Source: Lishizhenia sp965656535 (GTDB lineage: Bacteria > Bacteroidota > Bacteroidia > Flavobacteriales_D > Crocinitomicaceae). Taken from it: a DNA stretch of 64,000 bases. The notes beneath the pieces were generated by a model that had not been told where the DNA came from, did not search any database, and saw nothing but the letters and a program-made list of their open reading frames with translations. Of the stretch, positions 35,410 to 42,987 are shown piece by piece. Position numbers and translations under genes: made by a program. Position 1 is the stretch's first letter. Each line of letters begins with the position of its first letter. Location: positions 1-64,000 of the forward strand of contig CBFHKX010000001.1 in assembly GCA_965656535.1 (NCBI GenBank), in the 5' to 3' direction.

Positions 35410-38400
35410 ATGCAGAACATTAAGCGCTTTATTGCAAAATATCTGATTGCTTTTCTAGGTATCGTTTGTATTGGAATTAGTTCTTTTCTGTACACCCTAT
35501 TTGTTGCTCCCAACTACACATCAGAGATAACAGCGCTCCAAAAGGATATTTTGCGACTAGAGCAGGAACTTAACACCTTTTCTGATCAAAAAATAGAAGA
35601 AGTTAAGAAAAGTGTTCTACCTAAGCTTTGGAATAGGTTAAAAAACGACTCTAAGTTTGATTACTTTATTATCCAGCAGGATTCTACCGTATTTTGGACT
35701 ACCAATCAATTAGATCCTAAAAAAGTAAATGAAAAAGCTCACTTAACACAGACAGGCAATGGAATATACCTCACCCAAACACGAGTATTTGAATCGCTCA
35801 AAATAATTACTTCACTTCAAATACAAGCTCAATATCCGTACGAAAATGAAAGCTTAAAGAACGAGTTTTTAGAGGAAATTAGACTTCCACAAGAGCTAAG
35901 TATACAATTTAATCGAAAGGAAGGCTCTGCAATTTACAATCGTCAGAACGACTATTTATTCAGTGTTCATCCTACGGGTAAAAAAAATACCACTCCAGAA
36001 CAAGAACTAAGTATTTTCTTGTTTTGTATCATTGGAATTTACGCAATGTTACGTGCGTCTTTCAGTTTATTTCAGCTAATACAACCGCTTTACATTCGTT
36101 ATTTCAGCTTCGTTATTACACTTGGTTTACTATTTTACTGGACTATCTTTCACCATCCTTTTCACTTTTTTGGTTCGTTTGAACTCTATGATTCTTTAAT
36201 TTACGCGAGTTCTGAGCTAATATTTCCCAACTTAGCACAGTGGTCCTTAAATATTCTATTCCTTAGTTTATTTATAGAATGGTCGTTAAAGTTCATAAAC
36301 AAGAGCAGGCTTTTACCTAGCATAATTTGTTTTCTACTCTTAAATGGATTTGGTGTTGCCATAAGTATTATTTTCAAAAACAGTGTAGTAAACAGTACGA
36401 TTCCTATGGAGATTGAGCAACTTTTCTCTCTCAATAAATATTCCTTCGTTACGCTTTTAGGTATCTCTATTCTATTCTATCTTTATTTTATTTTAGGCAG
36501 AAAAATTATCACACAGCTGAAAGAAAATGCACTAAAAGCCAATAGAGCTGTATTACTCTGGTTTTTCACATCAATTCTGGTTTTAGCTACAAGTATTTTC
36601 TACTTTGAACACCCTTATTTTATAGGCCTTTGGCTTACTATTTTAAATGGAGCCCTTTTTTACATTGCGTATACATTTAATGGAAGCTATACTTTCGGAT
36701 TAGGTATTATGATTATTACCATTTTCGCTTTTTACGGTGCTTTAATGCTATCTGAATATAACTTAAGAAACGAGTACCAAACTAGAGAAATATATGCATA
36801 CGAGCTGGCTTCAGAATACAATCCAAATGTAGAGTTAGAGTATCTTAAAACACAGAATTACGTCAAAGAGTCTGATTATATTAAATCTGTAATTTACAAT
36901 CCTGAAGGCATTAGTGTGAGTGAATTTAAGGCTGAATTGGAAAGTCAGATCTATGGCGACTTTTGGGAAAGATATGAGATAGAATTTTTTCTGTTTGACT
37001 GTAATTTGGAGCCCTTGGTAAATTATAAGAATGCCAAAATTGCCGACTATCAAACCTTACAAGAACAAATTGAAATACATGGAAAACCAACTGATATTGT
37101 TGATGGAATTTATTTTATAGAAGATTATTTTGACAAAATGAGTTACATTTCTAAAGAAATAATTAAAGAAAAAGACTCTGTAATTGCTTATTTGTTTGCT
37201 ACCTATAAATCAAAAAGAATACCCGAGCAAATCGGTTTTCCCAGACTTTTAATTAACAAAAAAGCGAAAGTATTTGAGGAGCTAGAAAAGTATTCTATGG
37301 CAAAATACAGGCTGGGTAAACTAGTAACTCGCTACAACAATTATAATTATCCATTAGACGAAAATGCCTTTTTAAACCAATTTAAAAAAGAAGCTGGATT
37401 TGTAGACGACAAAGAGATGAGTCATTACATCTATAAGCCAGATGAACTAAATACACTTATTTTATCCAAACCTAGGTTAACAAAGTTAAGTGTGTTAACT
37501 AGCTTTTCTTATCTCTTTACTTTTTTTGGAATATTATTATTGTTTCCTACGTTTATAGAAAATAGAAAAAAACAAAAAGGATTTAAACGCTTTAACCTGA
37601 GTTTTAAAATACAGCTTGTATTAATTAGCTTGGTTGTTGTTTCTTTATTGGTTTTCGGACTAGTCTCGGGTAGTTTTGTTAAAAGTCAGTACACCACCTA
37701 CACCAACGATAACATACAAGAACGTATTTATTCTGTGAATACAGAAGTACAGCAAAAACTAGGAGACAAAGAAGAGCTTGATAAAATTGTATTGGGCAAT
37801 TATATGGAATACATACTTCAAAAATTTAGTCGTGTTTTTGTAACAGATATTAACTTGTACGATTTAAAAGGAATGTTGTTAGCTTCTTCCCAGCCAAAAA
37901 TCTACAAAATGGGTTTAATAACCAATCAAATGGACCCATCAGCTTTTAAAGAACTTAAGTTTAATAAGCGATCCGAGTATATTCACAATGAAAGTATAGG
38001 AAAACTAAATTATTTATCTGCCTATATCCCTTTTGTGAATACGGATGGAAAACTATTGGCTTACTTAAACTTGCAATATTTTGCTAAGCAAAACGAGTAC
38101 GAAAATCAAATCAGTAGTTTTTTGGTTGCTTTAATCAACCTTGCCGTTCTTCTTATTGTTTCAACAATTGTAATAGCGATATTTGTTACCAACTGGATTA
38201 CAACTCCATTGAAACTGATTCAGCGTAGTTTTTCATCTGTAGAACTAGGAAAGACCACACAACCTATTAACTATTCTGGCGATGATGAGATAGGCGCACT
38301 TGTTAGAGAATACAACACCAAACTATCAGAATTAGAGATAAAAGCCTTACAATTGGCAAAAAGCGAAAGAGAAAGTGCTTGGCGAGAAATGGCAAAACAG

Positions 38401-39039
38401 GTAGCACACGAGATTAAAAATCCGCTAACACCTATGAAATTGCGTTTACAACATTTCGAACGGTCATTTGATCCAACAGATGAAAAAGCCAAAGAAAAAC
38501 TCAGAAAAAATACCGCTAGCTTAATTGAGCAAATTAATGCACTTACGAATATAGCCAATGAGTTTTCTAACTTCGCCAAAATGCCAAAACCGAACGAAGA
38601 AAAGTTAGATTTAATTCCTTTAATAGAGAGTTGTATTGTTCTTTTCAAAGATGCACAAAATATAAATTTAAGCTTAAATAGTGAAATAACAGAAGCCATT
38701 GTTTTAGCCGATAAAAACCTGATGTTGCGCGTCTTTAACAACTTAATCAAAAACAGTATACAAGCTATTCCAGAAGAAAAACAAGGTGAAATTTTGGTAA
38801 ATCTGACTCAAAAAGACGGATATATAGAAATTGCCGTTCAAGATAACGGAGTTGGAATACCTAAAAAAGAACAAAGTAAAATATTTGTTCCTAACTTTAC
38901 AACAAAGTCAACCGGCACAGGTTTAGGTCTTGCCATGGTAAAGCAAATCATAGAAAACCATAACGGAAAGATTTGGTTTGAAACGGAAGAGAACATTGGC
39001 ACTGTTTTTAATGTTAGTATTCCTAAACAAGAAAAGTAG
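35410..39039 (+). CDS. NtrY-like membrane sensor histidine kinase
   Basis: 1209 residues. The N-terminal half has an initial helix (about 10-30), a periplasmic region, then a cluster of helices between about 195 and 445, a second soluble region (about 450-685), another helix, a periplasmic sensing segment (about 755-890) and a last helix leading into HAMP (about 925-975). The HisKA box carries His1000 (VAHEIKNPLTPMKLRL, the NtrY-type sequence), and the HATPase has NNLIKNSIQAI, DNGVGIP and GTGLGLAMV. No response regulator is nearby. Unusually long compared with typical 700-750-residue NtrY. Second gene after the uridine-kinase-like gene; a cation antiporter gene follows after 9 bases. Confidence 0.9.
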   Translation: MQNIKRFIAKYLIAFLGIVCIGISSFLYTLFVAPNYTSEITALQKDILRLEQELNTFSDQKIEEVKKSVLPKLWNRLKNDSKFDYFIIQQDSTVFWTTNQLDPKKVNEKAHLTQTGNGIYLTQTRVFESLKIITSLQIQAQYPYENESLKNEFLEEIRLPQELSIQFNRKEGSAIYNRQNDYLFSVHPTGKKNTTPEQELSIFLFCIIGIYAMLRASFSLFQLIQPLYIRYFSFVITLGLLFYWTIFHHPFHFFGSFELYDSLIYASSELIFPNLAQWSLNILFLSLFIEWSLKFINKSRLLPSIICFLLLNGFGVAISIIFKNSVVNSTIPMEIEQLFSLNKYSFVTLLGISILFYLYFILGRKIITQLKENALKANRAVLLWFFTSILVLATSIFYFEHPYFIGLWLTILNGALFYIAYTFNGSYTFGLGIMIITIFAFYGALMLSEYNLRNEYQTREIYAYELASEYNPNVELEYLKTQNYVKESDYIKSVIYNPEGISVSEFKAELESQIYGDFWERYEIEFFLFDCNLEPLVNYKNAKIADYQTLQEQIEIHGKPTDIVDGIYFIEDYFDKMSYISKEIIKEKDSVIAYLFATYKSKRIPEQIGFPRLLINKKAKVFEELEKYSMAKYRLGKLVTRYNNYNYPLDENAFLNQFKKEAGFVDDKEMSHYIYKPDELNTLILSKPRLTKLSVLTSFSYLFTFFGILLLFPTFIENRKKQKGFKRFNLSFKIQLVLISLVVVSLLVFGLVSGSFVKSQYTTYTNDNIQERIYSVNTEVQQKLGDKEELDKIVLGNYMEYILQKFSRVFVTDINLYDLKGMLLASSQPKIYKMGLITNQMDPSAFKELKFNKRSEYIHNESIGKLNYLSAYIPFVNTDGKLLAYLNLQYFAKQNEYENQISSFLVALINLAVLLIVSTIVIAIFVTNWITTPLKLIQRSFSSVELGKTTQPINYSGDDEIGALVREYNTKLSELEIKALQLAKSERESAWREMAKQVAHEIKNPLTPMKLRLQHFERSFDPTDEKAKEKLRKNTASLIEQINALTNIANEFSNFAKMPKPNEEKLDLIPLIESCIVLFKDAQNINLSLNSEITEAIVLADKNLMLRVFNNLIKNSIQAIPEEKQGEILVNLTQKDGYIEIAVQDNGVGIPKKEQSKIFVPNFTTKSTGTGLGLAMVKQIIENHNGKIWFETEENIGTVFNVSIPKQEK

Positions 39040-39048
39040 AATTTATAT

Positions 39049-40368
39049 ATGAATCCATATTTATTAATTATAGCTGCTAGTACAGTAATTATTTTATCCT
39101 TTTTCTTTAATATTATAGCAAAGCGCACCAACATACCGAGTGTACTTTTGCTTATTGTACTTGGAGTTGCAATAAAAAAGGGGTTTGGTAACATAAACTT
39201 AGAAACAGATCAATACCATTCTATACTCGAAGTACTTGGAAACGTAGGGTTAGTTATGATTGTTTTAGAAGCAGCACTTGACTTAAAGTTAGAGAAAGAA
39301 AAAGCTAAAATGATACTTTCCTCATTTTTAGTTGCTGTGGTAGCCTTAGCTGGTAGTACTATGCTTATTGCCTATATCTTTCAATTTATGTTTCCGTATG
39401 CAGAACTATACACACGTGTAGTATATGCCGTTCCATTAAGTATAATGTCAAGCGCCATAATTATTCCTTCTGTTGGAGGTTTAACCGGAGTAAAAAAAGA
39501 ATTTATGGTATACGAGAGTACTTTTTCTGATATTCTTGGAATTATGGTATTCTATTTCTTAATTGGCGCAGATTCGCCAGAAAGTACTGGTGGTTCAGTA
39601 GCTGTAGACATCCTTATTAATATCGGTATAACCATTGCACTTTCTGTTTTTGTAGCCTATAGTTTAGTTTTTCTCTTCCAACACCTGAAAATGCAAGTAA
39701 AACTGTTTTTGATAATTGGTGTTTTAATGCTGTTATTCGCAGCGGGTAAATTCTTCCACCTGTCCTCTTTGCTTATCATTCTTGCTTTTGGATTAGTATT
39801 AAATAATACTGACATTTTTTTCAGAGGAAGACTAGGAAAACACTTTGACACAAAGAAAGTAAAACCTATTCTTCACGATTTTCACATTCTAACACTTGAA
39901 TCTGCATTTGTAATAAGAACATTTTTCTTTGTAATATTTGGAATGAGCATAACATTAGCATCTTTTTATGACCTCACTGTATTTTTAAACTCACTCGCAA
40001 TTGTTGGGGTTTTATACGGTGTTCGATACATCACGCTTTTAATTTTTGCACGAAAAAATATATTCCCTGAATTATTTATTGCACCGCGCGGATTAATTAC
40101 CATTCTGTTGTTCTTTGTTTTAACCAATGGAGAGCAGTATGACATTCCTAACTTTGATCCTGGATTACTTTTATATCCTATCTTAATTACGAGTATTATT
40201 ATGACTATATCTTTAATTAGTTACCGAGGGGAAAAAGTGAAAGATGTTCTCTTACCTCAACTTCCTTTAAAAAAGAAAGACAAAGACAAAAATAGAGACG
40301 GTCTTACTGATGAATATCAAGAACGAATTATACAAAATGTTGAAGGACATGACTTTGACGGATTTTAA
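39049..40368 (+). CDS. cation:proton antiporter (CPA family) with calcium-binding-loop tail
   Basis: 439-residue inner-membrane antiporter with about 12 helices. Characteristic features: KRTNIPSVLLLIVLGVAIKK near the start, LEAALDLKLEKEKAK after helix 3, SAIIIPSVGGL, YESTFSDILGIMVFYF (the acidic ion-site helix) and APRGLITILLFF. It exchanges Na+ or K+ for protons. The cytoplasmic C-terminus ends in a Lys-rich stretch followed by DKNRDGLTDEYQ (413-424), which fits a bacterial EF-hand/thrombospondin-3 type calcium loop (DxNxDGxxD). Spacing of 9 bases after the NtrY-like kinase suggests one operon, perhaps linking ion balance to that sensor. Confidence 0.9.
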   Translation: MNPYLLIIAASTVIILSFFFNIIAKRTNIPSVLLLIVLGVAIKKGFGNINLETDQYHSILEVLGNVGLVMIVLEAALDLKLEKEKAKMILSSFLVAVVALAGSTMLIAYIFQFMFPYAELYTRVVYAVPLSIMSSAIIIPSVGGLTGVKKEFMVYESTFSDILGIMVFYFLIGADSPESTGGSVAVDILINIGITIALSVFVAYSLVFLFQHLKMQVKLFLIIGVLMLLFAAGKFFHLSSLLIILAFGLVLNNTDIFFRGRLGKHFDTKKVKPILHDFHILTLESAFVIRTFFFVIFGMSITLASFYDLTVFLNSLAIVGVLYGVRYITLLIFARKNIFPELFIAPRGLITILLFFVLTNGEQYDIPNFDPGLLLYPILITSIIMTISLISYRGEKVKDVLLPQLPLKKKDKDKNRDGLTDEYQERIIQNVEGHDFDGF

Positions 40369-40380
40369 AACTATAAAAAA

Positions 40381-40899
40381 ATGAAGACAATAATTATCAG
40401 TTTATTAGCTGTACTTGCCGTGGCAAGTTGCGGATTAAGCAATAAAAAAGACAAGATTGGAGTTCATAATGTAACTGCCAAATTACTATTTGAAACACAC
40501 ACACCATACTGCGGAGGTGCTAGGCCAACTCCAAAAATAGCCGAAGGCTCTAGAAGTCCCATTTCCAATAAAAACTATTATTTTGAGTTAGAAGGTCATG
40601 AAAAAATTAAAGCTTCTACTGACGAAAATGGAAAGCTTTCTATAGACCTGCAAAAAGGAGATTATCTCATTTACAGCAGTGATAAAGTAGAATTATCATA
40701 CACGGAGTTTTACAATAAATTCAAGTCTAAAAGTAAGTTTGAAATAGAAAAAGAAGAGCAGTGCTTTAAGGACTGGTATGCTGGAGCAGACTTTAAACTT
40801 AATATACAATCAGACACTGTGGCTGTATTTACAGTTAAAAAACGATGCTATGTTGGAAACAATAAATGTATAAACTACGAGGGTCCAATAGCTCCCTAA
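40381..40899 (+). CDS. lipoprotein of unknown function
   Basis: 172 residues with a lipoprotein signal (MKTIIISLLAVLAVASC, Cys17). The mature protein has several cysteines (TPYCGGARPTP, EEQCFKDWY, KRCYVGNNKC) that could form disulfides, and an Ig-like DENGKLSIDLQKGDY segment. I recognise no family. It lies 12 bases after the antiporter gene, probably co-transcribed. Its TAA stop is encoded by the same CTAA tetranucleotide as the stop of the convergent oxidoreductase gene. Confidence 0.75.
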   Translation: MKTIIISLLAVLAVASCGLSNKKDKIGVHNVTAKLLFETHTPYCGGARPTPKIAEGSRSPISNKNYYFELEGHEKIKASTDENGKLSIDLQKGDYLIYSSDKVELSYTEFYNKFKSKSKFEIEKEEQCFKDWYAGADFKLNIQSDTVAVFTVKKRCYVGNNKCINYEGPIAP

Positions 40900-41921
40900 A
40901 AAGTAACGATTATTTTTCCTGTAGATTTTCCTGACTCCAAGAAATCATGCGCTGCTGCAAGTTGATTAGAAGTGAACCTACCGCCAACTTGTGGGTTTAT
41001 TTTGTTTTCTTGTGCTAAATTTACTACCTCTTGTAAACAGTATTTCAAAATATGCGGTTTATTATCTGCAATTTTCAGCATATTAACGCCTAACACATTC
41101 TTAGAGCGCATCATTAAACCTATTGGAAGCATCAGTCCCATTTTTCTAACGAAATTTAAGGTAGATAGTATTCCCCATTTCTTGCCAGAACGCTCAGAAC
41201 CTCCAAATAAAACAAGTCTACCACCAGAACCCAACAAGGCAAAATCTTTCTTAAAAGTAGAACCTGCAACTGGATTAAAAGAAACATCTAATCTCTCGTT
41301 ACCTAAGTAAGTATCCACACTTTTTTCATAAGCGTGTTCTGTGTGATAAACAATATGGTCTACACCTTGCTCGTGTAAATACCTTTCTTTGCTTCGCGAA
41401 CTAGTTTTGGCAATAATATGAGCCTGTTTTAATTTGAGTAGTTGAATCAAAGCTGTTCCTACTCCACCCGCAGCAGCGTGTATCAAAACTTTATCACTTT
41501 TGTGCACCGGAGCTAAATATTCACTCATATAATAAGCCGTTACATATTGCGTAGCTAAACACAAAGCTTCTCCAGCATCCATATCATCAATTTCTACAAC
41601 CGCATACTCTTTTGTTATAACATGCTTTGCATAGCCACCAAACCTGCAAAAAGCAACTACTCTTTTTCCAATTAAATCTTGGTTTACTTTTTTACCTGCC
41701 TGTATGATTACTCCAACAACCTCGTAGCCAATAACTGCTGGTAAAGGCGGACACTCTCTGTACAAACCATTTCTGCCCATTACATCGGCATAATTTAAAC
41801 CAAAAGCTTGTGTTTCTATTATTAATTCTTCGTCTGTAATGGTTGGAAGCTCAATTTGGTTAAATGCAAAAGCATCTTCTGCTTTCCCATTTTTAATCAG
41901 TTGAAATGCCTGTGTTTTCAT
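40896..41921 (-). CDS. zinc-free quinone oxidoreductase / medium-chain dehydrogenase
   Basis: 341-residue MDR superfamily NADPH enzyme: N-terminal catalytic fold (FGLNYADVMGRNGLY, VIGYEVVGVI), Rossmann motif (HAAAGGVGTALIQLLK), and a substrate-side segment resembling VAT-1/quinone oxidoreductases (DVSFNPVAGSTFKKDFALLG, RLVLFGGSE). Zinc ligands of alcohol dehydrogenases are absent. Probably reduces quinones or enones in the cytoplasm. The start at 41921 lies four bases after a TAACTTCG element, suggesting a leaderless mRNA. Confidence 0.88.
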   Translation of the reverse strand: MKTQAFQLIKNGKAEDAFAFNQIELPTITDEELIIETQAFGLNYADVMGRNGLYRECPPLPAVIGYEVVGVIIQAGKKVNQDLIGKRVVAFCRFGGYAKHVITKEYAVVEIDDMDAGEALCLATQYVTAYYMSEYLAPVHKSDKVLIHAAAGGVGTALIQLLKLKQAHIIAKTSSRSKERYLHEQGVDHIVYHTEHAYEKSVDTYLGNERLDVSFNPVAGSTFKKDFALLGSGGRLVLFGGSERSGKKWGILSTLNFVRKMGLMLPIGLMMRSKNVLGVNMLKIADNKPHILKYCLQEVVNLAQENKINPQVGGRFTSNQLAAAHDFLESGKSTGKIIVTF

Positions 41922-41925
41922 GTTG

Positions 41926-41933
41926 CGAAGTTA
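41926..41933 (-). promoter_or_regulatory. -7 element directly before the oxidoreductase start
   Basis: Minus strand TAACTTCG, then CAAC and ATG 41921. TTTA sits 20 bases upstream (41957-41954), one base off TTTG. Confidence 0.45.
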
Positions 41934-41963
41934 AGGAATTTAACCATTTATAGTAAACGCAAA

Positions 41964-41990
41964 AAAGTCTACCAAATATTGATAGACTTT
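41964..41990 (-). terminator. terminator of the TlpA-like gene
   Basis: Stem AAAGTCTA / TAGACTTT with an 11-base loop and a minus-strand T run (41966-41961), 21 bases past the stop at 42012. Confidence 0.75.
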
Positions 41991-42011
41991 CCAAATGAAT
42001 AAAGAAAAATC

Positions 42012-42839
42012 TTATTTCTGAATCATTAATTTAGTAGTAGATACTAAATTATTTTCGCCAGCTAACTGAACCATGTATTGTCCATTTTCAATAGCATTCG
42101 TATTTAAATTAATCAAAGTTGTACCAGACTCAATAAATACAGGCTGCGTTAAAACTACTCTACCTTGAAAATCTAAGACATTTAATGCAGCAGCGTAAGC
42201 TGTTTGCGAGTTTACAGAAATACTAGCATTTTCATTTGCCGGATTCGGGAAAACATGCATGTCTATTGATGCTGTATTTTCATCCAATAAAGATGCAGCG
42301 CAAGCTTGTGCCGAAATTGTATACCCAGCGTCTGATACTGCTGTTTCTAATTCAACAATTGAAGTTACTGGCCAAATATCTGCATTTTTCAGCTTATTAT
42401 CATCGCCAATTAAACAGTATGTAGGGTAAGCACTGATACCAAACTGCGAAACTACAGCATTTCCTCCGCCTTCTATACCTGATGCAGATGGAGCAGGATT
42501 TGTACCTGCAAAATCTAACTCATACTGAATTACTTCAGCATCCGTATCTCCATTGTCAATAGCTAATAATACTACATCTCCTTCATTACAACCGTATTTA
42601 TTATAAAATTCAGTAAAATTGGGCACGTTTTGTTGACATGGTCCGCAAGTAGTAAAGAAAAAGTCTAGAATCACAATTTTACCTTGAGCTGTATAATCAT
42701 ATAAGGTATGTGACATACCATGAACATCTGTAACGGTAAAGTTTCCAACTGTTTGTCCTACTGTGTAGTTTCCAACCTGAGAAAAAGCTGTTGTACCTAG
42801 TAGTAAAGCTCCTAGAACAGAAAGTAAGTTTGTTTTCAT
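42012..42839 (-). CDS. TlpA-type thioredoxin with T9SS type A sorting domain
   Basis: 275 residues from ATG 42839; an in-frame ATG 27 bases upstream would precede the signal peptide (MKTNLLSVLGALLLGTTAFS) awkwardly. Thioredoxin domain at about 25-170 with Cys65-Gly-Pro-Cys68 (FFTTCGPCQQNVP) and SAYPTYCLIGDD supplying the cis-proline. Type A sorting domain at about 200-275 (HVFPNPANENASI, VLDFQGRVVLTQ, NGQYMVQLAG, KLMIQK). An oxidoreductase sent to the cell surface or medium by the T9SS, rather than kept in the periplasm as usual for TlpA. Confidence 0.9.
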   Translation of the reverse strand: MKTNLLSVLGALLLGTTAFSQVGNYTVGQTVGNFTVTDVHGMSHTLYDYTAQGKIVILDFFFTTCGPCQQNVPNFTEFYNKYGCNEGDVVLLAIDNGDTDAEVIQYELDFAGTNPAPSASGIEGGGNAVVSQFGISAYPTYCLIGDDNKLKNADIWPVTSIVELETAVSDAGYTISAQACAASLLDENTASIDMHVFPNPANENASISVNSQTAYAAALNVLDFQGRVVLTQPVFIESGTTLINLNTNAIENGQYMVQLAGENNLVSTTKLMIQK

Positions 42840-42940
42840 AATTTTTTGTTTTATAGTTTGGAGCAAGTTACGTCATTTATATTAAAATTAGAAATTAAGT
42901 TGAACTAATTATTGAAGTCTTAAAATTCAAGCAAAAAAAA

Positions 42941-42965
42941 GGGAGAAACTATAAAAGAATCTCCC
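42941..42965 (-). terminator. terminator of leuS
   Basis: GGGAGA / TCTCCC stem with a 13-base loop; on the minus strand it runs into TTTTTTTT. It lies 23 bases past the leuS stop. Confidence 0.75.
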
Positions 42966-42987
42966 ATATACTGTATTCGTTCAAAAT

